Assembly (NCBI GenBank): GCA_951799405.1
Contig: OX637342.1
Coordinates: 15,113,298 to 15,177,297, forward strand
Origin: Agapetus fuscipes
Lineage: Eukaryota; Arthropoda; Insecta; Trichoptera; Glossosomatidae
DNA length: 64,000 bases
Reading direction: 5' to 3'
Shown here: positions 33,120 to 43,850 of the stretch, piece after piece
Position numbering within the stretch: the stretch's first letter is position 1
Layout of the letters: each line of letters opens with the position of its first letter
Program-made: the position numbers and the translations under genes
Notes under the pieces: model-generated
What the model was told of the DNA's origin: nothing
The model's database searches: none
What the model saw: only the letters and a program-made list of their open reading frames with translations

Positions 33120-33420
33120 GGCTGAATAACTTACCTCGAGCACGCCGTAAAGTGAGCTACCTAGCTACCTGAAGCTGCCTTATTCTCGTAAGGTAGCAGG
33201 GCTTCACTTTTACTTTCTTGCGAGGAATGACCGCAGCCGCAGAGGTCACTGGTCCACATACTGGCGACGGCTAAGTAAACCATGAGGACCGGTCTTGAAC
33301 AGCCGCCAACAACGCCCGTACAGGCAATAACTCAACAATGAGAGCGAACTCGGAGAAACCCGATTCCAAGCGGAGCACTCCGATCTGTGGACTATTTATT
33401 TTTTCATTCTCGTTGGCGTG
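33120..33420. other. GC-richer island of unknown nature
   Basis: This ~300-bp patch, with CTCGAGCACGCC, TGACCGCAGCCGCAGAGG and CATGAGGACCGGTC, has a clearly different composition from its AT-rich surroundings. It has no recognisable ORF domain and may be a repeat fragment. Confidence 0.35.
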
Positions 33421-33440
33421 TAAGTCAGATGTTGTCAAAT

Positions 33441-33763
33441 AACGCAACAACGCAACTAAGCTACACATATAGTGTAACTTCTTGCCGCGTTATCCCCGAA
33501 GGATGGCGAGATAAACCTATTTATTTTTACAGGTAAGGGGGCCAGCCTTGCGCCAACCACTTCAGTTGTAGTGGGGGTTACCCAGCTTCCGAGAGAGCTG
33601 GTAATCATTTCTTGTGAGGGCTGAGTAAACGTTGAAGGTATTTTATTTTGGGGTTTGAAATAAACACCGAAACGGGAAATCATTTCTGACACCCTTGGTG
33701 GGATTCGAACCCGAGCTCACGGCATGGAATGCAAGCACTCTACCAACTGAGCTATCGACCGGT
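33441..33763 (-). repeat. SINE-1 copy, full length
   Basis: On the minus strand the head is GACCGGTCGATAGCTCAGTT with B box GGGTTCGAATCCC. It continues through GGTGTTTATTTCAAACCCC to ACTATATGTGTAGCTTAGTT. Confidence 0.92.
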
Positions 33764-34061
33764 CAAATGAAGAGTGTACAGAATTTTACTTAAGATAAAT
33801 TTTAAAGAATTTAAAATTGAATCAACTAATGAACCTGTGGTTTAAGATTATTACAAGTTTACATTAATTTTTGTTTCAAATTCCAAATAATTGTTTTATG
33901 TCAGCGGAACGTGTAAGCCCTAGAAAACGCGTTCCTTAATGGCGGGTATTTTGTTTTTTTTTGGTTTGTTTACCATTTAATGCCTTTGGTAAAAAAAATA
34001 CTTTTAGTAAAACCCATTTCAAAAATCAAATGATACTTTATTTGTGCTTTGCTTCCCTCTC

Positions 34062-34112
34062 ACCTCGGTGGGATTCAAGCACTCTAACAATTGAACTATC
34101 GACAGGACGATC
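34062..34112 (-). repeat. SINE-1 head fragment, internally deleted
   Basis: On the minus strand TCGATAGTTCAATTGTTAGAG joins GTGCTTGAATCCCACCGAGG with the middle of the head missing. Confidence 0.65.
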
Positions 34113-34556
34113 AGAGGATAATTAATCTAAAACAATAAGAAGACGATGTTTTTTTTCTGTTGACAGTCCCTGCGCCATCTTTGCTGTGAGGTGAGCTTAC
34201 ATAACTCTGTGATAACAGCTTTGTTTTGGACCCGTTCTTGGAGAATAAGGAAAGTGTTACAAAACACATCAACACAATACAGGCCGGGCCCAAATGTGGA
34301 CCAGTGCTCCATACACACAGACACCACTCATTCAAGACAATGTTTCTCATTGATTTGTTTATACTTCTTGTCACCTTTATCGTGATTAATTACTTGATTT
34401 TGTCGGACAACGTTTGCATGTATTTTTTTGTGTGTCCAAATCAAACAAATGTTTATCCATTTGACTTATGATATGAGTTAAAAGTGTAACCAAAAATGTT
34501 TTTTTTTTAACTATGAAAAAATATTTTATAGCGGATTGGTTTTATTTAATTATTTT

Positions 34557-34820
34557 GTTCCTTAACTTAAACGTTGGTATGAGGCTGACTCTCCATACTG
34601 TAAAAAATGGTTCACTTTGATAATGTCACCTCTGTTTCAAGAAAGGTCGGCAAGAGTTGCAGGGCTTATGTTAATCTGAGATTGGGTTTTTTGTTATTGC
34701 CCACAGCAGGCCCAAGTCCACATGCAGCACGTGTAACTGCAATCGTATACGTGTCTGTACATGGGAATGCATTGCATATGAATCTTAAATGTCATATGTC
34801 TTTGCTACTTAGATTATATA
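34557..34820 (+). repeat. Repeat family A copy
   Basis: It runs from TTCCTTAACTTAAACGTTGG to TTTGCTACTTAGATTATAT. The 111-codon ORF over it is just the repeat. Confidence 0.85.
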
Positions 34821-34989
34821 TTAAGAGATATTTGATAAACATATTTATTTTGCCATGCAGTAAATTTGCTTTACATAATGCTCATAATTTGATGAAAGAA
34901 TGTTCCACATTATTTGCAGGAAGATGCCTTCATTCCCTGTAAAGTCTGTTGTTTTTTAAAAGGTTTTAAAAAATGCGCTGAATATGATG

Positions 34990-35270
34990 AATTACTCCCG
35001 TCTTCAGGTGTAAATAGAAACTAACATAGAATACAAAATTACAATTACAGAAGGGGAGGGGGTGTATGTGGGTGGGGCGTAAAACTCCTTCACCCCATTC
35101 CCTACAAAGGTAAAATTATGAACAACTTCGAAAACTTAGAAATTCAAAAAAATATCAACTCTGAAAATAATATCCTATTTCCTAACACTTCACCTGTACT
35201 TTCTATGTTTTCTATTACGCCCCGTCCACATACACCCCCTCCCCTTCTGTAATTTAAATCTTTGCTTCGT
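34990..35270. other. Inverted repeat of unknown class
   Basis: AAATTACAATTACAGAAGGGG with GGGGGTGTATGTGGGTGGGGCG (about 35033-35082) mirrors ACGCCCCGTCCACATACACC with CCCCTTCTGTAATTTAAAT (about 35216-35258). CACTTCACC/TTCACCCC flanks suggest a small foldback. Confidence 0.6.
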
Positions 35271-35407
35271 AATTTTGTATTGTATGATGAATTATTTTTC
35301 AATGTAATGTAGTTGTCAAGTTTAATAGATCTTACTAATAATTCGAATCAATTTTATAATTTATCCCTTAAGTTTGAAATGAGGTATTGTTTGAGTTTGA
35401 AAGGAAC

Positions 35408-35650
35408 ATTTCGTCCCCTAAGTGCGTGTCTGTCTTATGTCCATCAGAGGTAGTTTCTCTGGAACAATGTGTACTGGACCAAAGCATCTTATGAAAACTG
35501 CAGTTTGATTTAAAAAATATTTATAGCAACTCTCGTTTTACGTTTTTTTCTGAGCTCAGATTGTGTAACATGTGATTCTTAATACAATTTCATTGAAAGG
35601 TCATCTTTGAATCAAAAAGTAGATTAGCCAAACAAGCACGGAAGAGGGGG
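35408..35650 (+). repeat. MITE-like family D copy
   Basis: It starts TTCGTCCCCTAAGTGCGTGT and ends CCAAACAAGCACGGAAGAGG. The two ends are inverted (AGTGCTTGT against ACAAGCACT). The body has CTCAGATTGTGTAACATGTG. Confidence 0.7.
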
Positions 35651-36189
35651 GGGGGGGGTGATCTGCAGTTTGCAAACTGAAGGAAGGTATTGGCGAACAG
35701 GTGAGTTGGAGGCAGAAGTCGAAGGAGGCCAAAGCTCGAATTGGGATGTAGCGTTATGGAAAAACAGACTATAATTTCCTATGTATTTCAGTTCTTTGTT
35801 AATGTAATAACTACTTACATAAATTCTTAAGAGGATAGAAATATTGTTTCGGATTTTATTTGAAACATTGCACAACACATTTCAATAAAATTTAATTGAA
35901 TTGAAACTGTGTAGAGATTGATCTATAATTCGTTGAAACAATCATCGAGGCGGTTGGATTGAGTATATTATTAAAAAAAAGAATACTCAAAGTCGGATAG
36001 TATAATGTATAATAAGTCTCTCAGCTTAGACTCTGGAATATTCTCGGTGTTTCGATAATAAATAATCAATCATTCCTTGATTAACCTATAACCTCTTTGA
36101 GGAGCTTTAGAGTAAAGGCTAAACATAGCATCGAAGAAGAGTTTTAGGCTTGCTGATGGGCCGGCTGATGATGCTGGAGTGATGATTTC

Positions 36190-36317
36190 CGGGATCTATT
36201 GCCGTTGTCGGTAGGAGCTGGAGCTTCACAGTTCTCACCAAGATCATCATCATCATCATACTTCACGCTGAAGAAGCCCATCGTAGAAATGGGCGAAACG
36301 TCCGGAAGCTCCAGCTC
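36190..36317. repeat. Hairpin-enclosed element with a hammerhead-like core
   Basis: GGAGCTGGAGCTTC at 36208 mirrors GAAGCTCCAGCTCC near 36303. Between them CTGAAGAA, stem GCCCAT/ATGGGC and GAAACG lie in the order of a hammerhead ribozyme core. A similar order, TGAAGAT, GCTTTC/GAAAGC, GAAAC, is at about 12366-12405. The catalytic assignment is a guess. Confidence 0.35.
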
Positions 36318-36491
36318 CAAATGCTGAATGTGTACTTACAAATAAAATCCAAACTTCAAATGAACATAAGCCCTACAACTTTTGCCGACCTTCCCTGACA
36401 CAGGGGCAACATTGGCAAAGTGAACCATTTTTTACAGTATGAGTGGGCATCCCCATACCAACCAGCCTCATACCAACCTATATGTCAAGGA
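36318..36491 (-). repeat. Repeat family A copy
   Basis: Reverse copy starting AAATGCTGAATGTGTACTTAC and ending TATATGTCAAGGAAA, with a short internal duplication of CATACCAACC. Confidence 0.8.
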
Positions 36492-37190
36492 AATAAAGTA
36501 CATTAATAACGTAAAAATAAAACAAAAAGTTTTATGCACAATGTCAATACACAAGACCTTCCATTTTTAGATGAAATTAGATAATTCAACTAAAAACAAA
36601 ACTATGTGTTTCACATAAAGTTATTTTGATTAATATTAAAAATGAATTTTCACTCCATAACTAAGTAAATAAAGTACCTACAGAGAATTTTGCAAAAAAT
36701 TGTGTGAACAATATTTTGAAATAATCTTCGATGTACGTATAGTATTGTTTTGCCTTAATTATCTCAGATCATGCTTCCATACATTGTGTGGAATTTTTAT
36801 TTTGACCGTTGATGAATGAACAAATCTATTAGAATGCTCCGAAGCAACATTGACTTTCAATTATAGACGCTGTAGAATGTACATATCATTTTCATGGTTA
36901 AATTTAACTGGGTAATGTGTTTTTGAACACCGTAATCATGTTATTTTGAAATGAGTTATTGATTGCATTGGGATTTGAAATTGGAAATATTATGGTTGTT
37001 ATTGATATTGAAGAAGAAAAAATATTTCAACGAGAGGGCAAATTCTAGACGTTTCTTTGGAGCTACATCTTACCTAATCGTATTTAACAATTATATTTAA
37101 GATATAAATAGTTGTGTTTGGTGTGCTTATGTTATTTAAAAAATAAATCTATGAAAACTATAGAAATAAGTAGAAACTTAAGTAGGTTAT
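36492..37190. other. No gene seen
   Basis: AT-rich sequence. Confidence 0.5.
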
Positions 37191-37628
37191 TGTAACGAGA
37201 TGAATTTGTTTGTTTGGTGGAATGGAACATTAGATTTGAATTTGAATGGAAAAAGGAAAACAAAATAATGCAAAAAGACAGAGAAAGAAGCTTCCCTGGC
37301 GGGAGAGCCACAAGCATGTGAATTTGGTCATAATTAATATTGCTGTGGTTTATTATATATTATACATTGTGATTGTGGATAAAATAAATAATTATATAAA
37401 TATTGTGATTGTGGAATAATAAAGTGTGTTTAAATGTTTGATTCCTTATCTGTTTTATAAGTGATATTATTAAGTGATTTGTAGCAGAGCCACAAATGGT
37501 GTGAGAGAGTTCTCCTGAGCACGGCTTGAGTCTTGAAGCGGATTTTGAACGAACGAAAAGTTAGCAGTGAATATCCTCACATATTACAAACATCCTAATT
37601 GAATACTATCAAAAGAAAAACCCTCACA
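37191..37628 (+). mobile_element. LTR (Ty3/gypsy-like), single copy attached to a PBS
   Basis: It starts TGTAACGAGATGAATTTG and ends AACCCTCACA, and is homologous to the solo LTR at 16085-16372. It continues into TTTTGGCGCCCAACGTGGGGC. TTAT precedes it. There is no second LTR or coding region downstream. Confidence 0.8.
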
Positions 37629-37670
37629 TTTTGGCGCCCAACGTGGGGCCAAAATGTGAGGGTTTTTCTT
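37613..37670. repeat. Perfect 23-bp inverted repeat centred on the LTR primer-binding site
   Basis: Arm 37613-37635 and arm 37648-37670 are exact complements. The 12-base loop GCCCAACGTGGG is the core of the PBS (TGGCGCCCAACGTGGGGC at 37632-37649). It looks like an LTR end plus PBS joined to its own mirror image. Confidence 0.85.
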
Positions 37671-38660
37671 GGAAAAAGTTTAAAAAAGTTAACTGTTAAA
37701 AATACTTTTTAACATGAGTTCAGAATTTCATAGATTGTTCCAGAACCGCAGAAAGTAGCCACATTATGTACTTACATGTTTGTTATTTTAAGATAATTCG
37801 TTGAAAAAGGTCAAAGATGCATTGTCATCATTGGCATACTAATGATTGTCAATAAAGAACGAATTTGCTGACAATGTAGGTCAAGAACCTGTATTTTTGG
37901 GGCAATGCATAGAAATTTCTGGATTTATAATTATTATTCATTTGACATACACATGATTGAATTTGCTGACAATGTAGGTCAATAATTTGTATTTGTGGGT
38001 TTCTGGATTAAAGTCTTAATATGGAAAAAGTATGTACAACTTTGTAATATAAAAGGAGGTATTAATGACTCAATAAATTAGTATCAACTGACGACTGATC
38101 ATCGGAGTTTTCTTCCCTTGAATCAGAGCTGGTGCTCCGGCACACAACTGGGCGAGTCTCGAGTAAGCCTATGTTGGTGTCGTCAAAAACAGTTACTAAT
38201 AATATACTGGATTTGCTACTAGTGGCGCCATATGTGTCAGAACAAAGACTTATCTACCCACCCATTATTTAAAAATACTCCTTTGATAATAGCGCCATCT
38301 AAAATCAATTTCACAGACATTTTTTCAATCCTTATATGCTGCTATTTTTTTTAACTTCAAACCGGTTCTGTTTATTTTGATACAAAAAGAAAACCACATT
38401 ACAAAATTTCGCAACACACGAAAGGTTCTCATTTTTATTTCGCATGCTGGGATATCGTACCACACAAAGCTTCAGAGATCATAATATTTTTTGTATCGGA
38501 TTACCATCGTCGAGGTCATTTATTTGGATTAAAAAAATATTGTTCCGATTTAAACCGTATCGAAAAAAAAGTGTGTTTGTTTTTTCTGATCAATTACTAA
38601 ACAGAAATATGGTATTAAATAATTTTGGGCGTTCTTCACGTCTTGTAATTTTATTTTGCA
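37671..38660. other. No intact gene; possible LTR-element leftover
   Basis: A ~98-bp imperfect duplication (GAATTTGCTGACAATGTAGG at about 37861 and 37958) is present. The ORF at 38444-38752 has no recognisable domain. Confidence 0.45.
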
Positions 38661-38699
38661 ACTCAATCCAGTTTTTTTATGCAGCAGCCTTAAGACGCA

Positions 38700-38835
38700 C
38701 CTTTTTTCTGTGTTTTACGTTTATTTCTGATCTCAGATTGTGTAGAATGTGATTCTTAAGACAATATCAATGGAAAGGTCATATTTGAATCAAATGATCG
38801 AGAAGCCAAACAAGCACTGGGGGCACGAATCACAT
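38700..38835 (+). repeat. MITE-like family D, 3' half
   Basis: TGATCTCAGATTGTGTAGAAT, CAATATCAATGGAAAGGTC and CCAAACAAGCACTGGGGG match the family D end. Confidence 0.7.
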
Positions 38836-39180
38836 TTTTTTTTATCAATTCCCTATTTGAAAAATGACTGTTTGTCTCCTGAAAAAAGAAAGGCTTGGAG
38901 AATATTGGAAGACGATGCCATCCAGAAGCGCTATTCTGCAAAATTCCTTACACTTTGGATATCGATCCAATTCAGAGCTTGCTAGCGCTTGGGAAAGAAC
39001 TCCATCGATAAAAAATCACAGTACACCTTTATTTTTGGACACGAATCGCTATCTTGCCGCTAAGGTTGTTTATTACAGACGGACCAAGAAGAGGAGACAC
39101 TAAAATAATGTAAGTAGTAAGTACTACAAATTACTTCGAAGGGAATTACAGATAATCAAGATAAAATCTGAGATATCAAA

Positions 39181-39507
39181 TAGGTCGATAGCTCAGTTGG
39201 TGGAGTGCTTGCATTCCATGCCGTGAGCTCGGGTTCGAATCCCACCGAGGGTGTCTGAAATGATTTCCCGTTTCGGTGTTTATTTCCAACCCCAAAATAA
39301 AATACCGGAAAGGTTTACTCAGCCTTCACAAGAAATGAGTACCAGCTCTCTCGGGAGCTGGGAAACCCCCACTTCAACTGAAGTGGTTGGCGTAAGGCCG
39401 ACCCCCTTACCTGTAAAAATAAATAGGTTCAACTCGCCACATGCGACCCCTTCGGGGATAACGCGGCAAGAAGTTACACTATATGTGTAGCTTAGTTGCG
39501 TTTGCGT
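39181..39507 (+). repeat. SINE-1 copy, full length
   Basis: TAGGTCGATAGCTCAGTTGG carries the A box and GGGTTCGAATCCC the B box. The body includes GGTGTTTATTTCCAACCCC, the CTCTCGGGAGCTGGGAAAC hairpin and ACTATATGTGTAGCTTAGTT. The tRNA-like head has no acceptor-stem partner, so this is a SINE and not a tRNA gene. Confidence 0.93.
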
Positions 39508-40360
39508 TTTGCGTTCAATCAAACCTTCAAAAGCTTTTAAACTCCGATTGACCATGAGGTTAGTATCACTTAAATGAGCATCCGGTCTATTTACCAAAAG
39601 TTTGCTCTTAAAAAGTGTTATCGCTATGTTTAATAACTAATATATAATTTAGTTTTTATTATTAAATATACGTGATTGAAAGGTTACATTAACATTTTTG
39701 TTTTTTGACAACCAAAAAGATAACTGATCTTGAACTTTGATTCTAATCTAAGCTGCACATTTTAGTGAGGAACTTTCTGCAAGTAACGCTCAAAAAGGTA
39801 GGTCTATTTTTTTATACATACAAGAAAAAACCTTCGCTAACTCTTCTATTCAACTTTTGAGATATTAATTCAAAGGAACCCTTTTTTTTTGCATATTTTA
39901 GGTATATTCCGTGTCAAACATGGAATATAAATGATAGCAAAACGCAAAAAAATATTTGTGTGCCATTAACTTACAAAAATACGCAATATTAACAAAAATA
40001 GAGTTCAAGGTTCATCAATTATTAATTTCATAATTAATTATTGCAATTTAAATTATAACGAACTGTATTAAATATATTCACATTTTTTTGCTCACTGATC
40101 TTTATGAATCCTATTACATTAATAGTATTAAACTTAATCGTATGCTCTATTTGCATAAATTAAATGAGTGCCATTAACTTTAGATATATTATGCTGAAAT
40201 AAAATCACATAAACAACTCAAATCAACGAGGATACAAAAAAAATACCAAATTCCAATCAAATAATTAAAATCATGAATTAGTGTATGTCGCAATAAAAAT
40301 AACTAGTTTATTTGAATCATTGAGTTATAAAAAAGTAAGGATAAGAAATGAGCTTTCTAA
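39508..40360. other. No gene seen
   Basis: AT-rich sequence. Confidence 0.5.
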
Positions 40361-40739
40361 GGCCCGGTATTTTCAACATTAGCTAATCTAATCTATGTTG
40401 CAAATATATGTTACATTGGAGATTCACATTACATGCATTTTCACAACCAGACTCGTACAAGTTCGCGCTTGCACATGCCGCATGTGAACCTACAACATGA
40501 AAACCAAATCTCAAATGGACATACACCCTGCAACTCTTGACGTCCTTTCCTGATACAGGGGTGACATTGGCAAAGTGAACCATTTTTACAGCATGGGTGG
40601 TCAGCCGCATACCAACCTATAAGTTAAGGAACAGCTGATGTGACTTAAAACTGATACAATAACTACCCACGCGATTGACATAAGTGCGTCCTTTTCATTC
40701 AGTATAAAGGCGCCATGCTTACGTTGAAAATACTGGGCC
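40361..40739. mobile_element. PIF/Harbinger-like MITE with TAA target duplication, split by family A
   Basis: Left end GGCCCGGTATTTTCAAC and right end GTTGAAAATACTGGGCC are inverted. TAA flanks both sides (40358-40360, 40740-40742). A reverse family A copy (40385-40632) sits inside. Confidence 0.85.
40385..40632 (-). repeat. Repeat family A copy nested in a MITE
   Basis: Full-length reverse copy, CTAATCTAATCTATGTTGC to AAGTTAAGGAAC, close to 16965-17221. Confidence 0.9.
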
Positions 40740-40976
40740 TAAGTGCAGATGGAGGCAAAGGAAATGTATAATATTTAATTTGAAACATATTTAATTCGTA
40801 TTCATAACAAATCTGCACTTATCAACACTTTGGCCAAACGGATCAAGATGGTAGCTTAAAACAACGCTGGTTTGAGTTCCGTCAGGGCCCTTGATGAAAC
40901 TTGAACCTGGTTCAACATATTTCTATGGATAAATTTAAAATCATAATTATTTAAATAGGTATATAAAAATAGTAAC

Positions 40977-41278
40977 CGGTCCGCAGCTCAGTGGTAACAC
41001 TGCGGATTCTGAATGGGAAGTTGCGCGTTCGAATCCCGGCGGAGCACAAAAAATGTACGATTTATATTTTCAAATTTGCTCTTCGCTGGGTTGAAAAATT
41101 CATAAACCTATACCAATGAGCACGGTCACCAAAGGTCCATCCAGCCTTACAGCAACTGAGTCTTGCTTGAGTATTGGCGCTTTGTAGCGACGACCAAGCT
41201 CGTACACCTCAGCGGCACTACATCAAGTGTCATAGACCCCTAGAGCCTCTAGAATCTAGGGAGTCTCCCACACAGGAT
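40977..41278 (+). repeat. SINE-2 copy, full length
   Basis: Head CCGGTCCGCAGCTCAGTGG, B box GCGTTCGAATCCC. The 3' part with GACCAAGCTCGTACACCTC is shared with 12957-13250. Confidence 0.9.
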
Positions 41279-41787
41279 TTCTTAAAAAAATGGATAATAT
41301 CAACACATGTTTCTGGCCACGCACAAATGGGTTGATGAATTGCATTTCTCTTCCAAAATTTATTAAAAAAAAGGCATTCTTTATCTTTTTCAAACCCTTA
41401 TACTTTTATAATCTTAATAATCCTTAATAATCTTTCTAATCTTCAACCTTAATAATCTTACATTATTCGTTTTTGATAAGTACATGTTTCATATCCAGAC
41501 AGTTTTGATTTTAATCCTTGGGTGTGGTGCAATATTCTACAAGTATTTTTAAACGTGTAAGATAATTGTTTGTAATAACTTCTAAGTTATGCCGTGAGCC
41601 GACATGAGAATAAGCCTTTAATATTTTTTATTCTCGAGACCTTAAGGCCTCCCATTATAATCAGCTCGGCCCTTTATTTTAAATATATGACCTTAGCCTT
41701 TGCAAGTCCAAACGAAAATATGTACCTTGTTTTGCCACGTTTGAGTCGTATAGAACCAAAGAAGGCTATCTAGGATTTTCTTAAATG
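41279..41787. other. No gene seen
   Basis: AT-rich, with a local run of CTTAATAATC-like repeats (about 41400-41465). Confidence 0.5.
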
Positions 41788-41976
41788 AGATCCCTGTTTC
41801 AGGGAAGGTCGGCAAGAGTTGCAGGGCTTATGTTCATTTGAGATTGGGTTTTTATATTGTAGGTTCACATGCGGCATGTGTTCGCGCGAACTTATACGTG
41901 TCTGCTTGTGGGAATGCATTTTATATCAAAATAATTTAATCCTCAATGATATATAATATCTTTGCAACTTAGATTT
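41788..41976 (+). repeat. Repeat family A copy, 5'-truncated
   Basis: It begins at ATCCCTGTTTCAGGGAAGGTC and ends TTTGCAACTTAGATT. Confidence 0.85.
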
Positions 41977-42002
41977 CGATTTAAGATAGATGAGCGATGA
42001 TG

Positions 42003-42163
42003 TGAGAAGTGATTTGCTGTTTCGGTGTTTATTTCAAACTAAAAAAAAACCGGCAAGGTTTACTGAGCCTTCACCTGAAATGAGTATTAGCCCCCTCGGG
42101 AGCTGGGAAACCCCCACATCCACACCTGATTCTTAAAATAAATAGTTCCCGAATCGATACATG
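42003..42163 (+). repeat. SINE-1 copy, left part (split)
   Basis: Body of SINE-1 from GAAGTGATTTGCTGTTTCGG to CGAATCGATACATG. The rest resumes at 42589-42660 after a hAT MITE. Confidence 0.85.
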
Positions 42164-42588
42164 CAGGCCCGGATTAAGGGTGGTTCGAGCGGTACATCCG
42201 AACCAGGGCCCCCACACTCAGGGGGCCCCCACAGGGCCACCAAAACTCTTTAATGTTTATCAGTGCCCAGGTCTTTCCGGGCAGTTGTGACCTAAGGGTC
42301 CCCGATGACAGACTTAATAGAAATTAGTTTACAAGGATTACAACAAAATATCTTTGGGTGTAAGTCTTATGATGCATACGCTACCAAGGGGCCCCCCAAA
42401 AGCTAAAAAATATTGTATAAAAAAATACAACGTAGGTACTTTTTTTTCGGAAAAGATATGTATCTTTGAGGTTATGGAAAAGTAGGATGGAAAGGGGGAG
42501 GGGGGATTTTCATGGAGGGGGGGGGGGCATATAGGGGCCCCAAGCTTTACCCCGCACCAGGGCCCCCATAGGGGTTAATCCGGGCCTG
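42164..42588. mobile_element. hAT-like MITE, 425 bp, inserted in SINE-1
   Basis: The perfect 14-bp terminal inverted repeat is CAGGCCCGGATTAA. The target duplication GATACATG is exact at 42156-42163 and 42589-42596. The interior has GGGGGCCCC-rich stretches and no transposase. Confidence 0.95.
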
Positions 42589-42662
42589 GATACATGCGAC
42601 TTCTTCCGGGATAACGCAGGTAAATAATTACACTATATGTGTAGCTTAGTTTTGTTTACGTA
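42589..42662 (+). repeat. SINE-1 copy, right part (split)
   Basis: GATACATGCGACTTCTTCCGG to ACTATATGTGTAGCTTAGTT. Confidence 0.85.
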
Positions 42663-43107
42663 TTTGCGTGCCTAGAAACGTTCCCTCTCTACCAAAGAAA
42701 CGCAAATTGCATAAGGCACATGCCGAAATTCTGCTTCACTTTTTGGACTTGTTAGGTTTGTGAGCTGTATGCAGATCTGATGATAAAATAATAAAACATG
42801 TGTATTGCCCAATAAATGTTTCCAGTCCACTTTGCACGCAACATTTTAAAAGATCATCTAGTTTTAGTGATTTATTAGTAAAGTTTAAAAATTAAATGCA
42901 CGAATAAACTTTAGGCAGGCTTAATGTACGACACAATGCAAGGCTGACCATATAAATCAATCTTAATAAAGTATTTTTTTATTTAAAGATTCATAAAAAA
43001 AACCTTAAACTAAGCGTTCGAATATTTTTCTCACTAAAACTACACATTTAGAACATATTTTCTCAAAAAAAAAAAACAATTTTGTAATGGACTGTGAACT
43101 TTTTTTA
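42663..43107. other. No gene seen
   Basis: AT-rich sequence. Confidence 0.5.
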
Positions 43108-43268
43108 ATTTCGAATTTTTTTCTCGGCAAGCAAACGTCTGTATTGTATGGGACTGCCGTCTTTAGGCATGTAGTAACAAAATATTTGTTTGACCTTTCC
43201 CTAGCAACCCAATCGGGTGACGATACAATTTTGTCTTCGTCAATTCACGAGCGGACTCACTTTGGGAT
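43108..43268 (+). repeat. Dispersed repeat family C copy
   Basis: TTTTTTTCTCGGCAAGCAAACG, GGGACTGCCGTCTTTAG, CTTTCCCTAGCAACCCAATC and ACGAGCGGACTCACTTT give the best-preserved plus-strand version of the family. Confidence 0.6.
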
Positions 43269-43271
43269 TTA

Positions 43272-43517
43272 GGGCCTGTTGCACCAACCTCCAATCAATA
43301 TTTGATTGAAACATCAAATTTGATTGCTTAGTGCTGGTAAGGACCTCGGTTAAATATAAATATTTCTCGAAAGTTGGTAAAAATGTGATGGAATTTTAAC
43401 AGGAAATATGATTCACATCAGCTGACTTACGTATATGCAATCAATTGTTTGATTTGAAAGAGAGAAATCACACTTAATTTTGATTTTCGTCTGATTGAAG
43501 TTTGGTGCAACAGGCCC
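43272..43517. mobile_element. PIF/Harbinger-like MITE, 246 bp, TTA target duplication
   Basis: Ends GGGCCTGTTGCACCAA and TTGGTGCAACAGGCCC are perfectly inverted. TTA lies on each side (43269-43271, 43518-43520). Imperfect inner repeats include CAATCAA/TTGATTG motifs. Confidence 0.92.
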
Positions 43518-43562
43518 TTAATATTTTGTGAAACCTAATTTGCTACTTCATACTTTTTTCAA

Positions 43563-43850
43563 TCCAGTGGATAGATTAGTTGTTAGAGCTCTTGCGTAGA
43601 AAGCCAGAGGGTAAGAGTTGGATCCCTTCCAAAGGGTGTCAGAAATGGTTTCAGTTTTGGTGTTTTTTCAATCTCAAAATCACAGTCCCGGTAAGCTTGC
43701 CTCAGCCTTCATAAAAAAATGAGAATCTACCGACACGATAGCAGACAAATCACAACCTCGAGCGAAGTGGTTGGCGTAAGGCCTTTATTTATGAAAATAA
43801 ATAGGCTCCAATCGCCACATACAGCCTCTTCAGGTACAACTCTCATATCA
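43563..43850 (+). repeat. SINE-1 copy, diverged
   Basis: Head CCAGTGGATAGATTAGTTG; body with AAGGGTGTCAGAAATGG, GAAGTGGTTGGCGTAAGGCC and AAAATAAATAGG. Confidence 0.8.

Noticed and set aside
34111..34471. Overlapping ORFs on both strands
   Set aside because: They overlap each other in several frames without domain or splice support; left unannotated.
39181..39260. tRNA gene (TAGCTCAGTTGG ... GGTTCGAATCCC)
   Set aside because: A and B boxes are present, but there is no complementary acceptor stem and the sequence continues into a ~330-bp repeat found many times; it is a SINE head. The same applies to the SINE-2 heads.
33456..39490. Recurrent ORFs starting MSEMISRFGVYF
   Set aside because: They lie within SINE-1 bodies and their reading frames are not preserved between copies.
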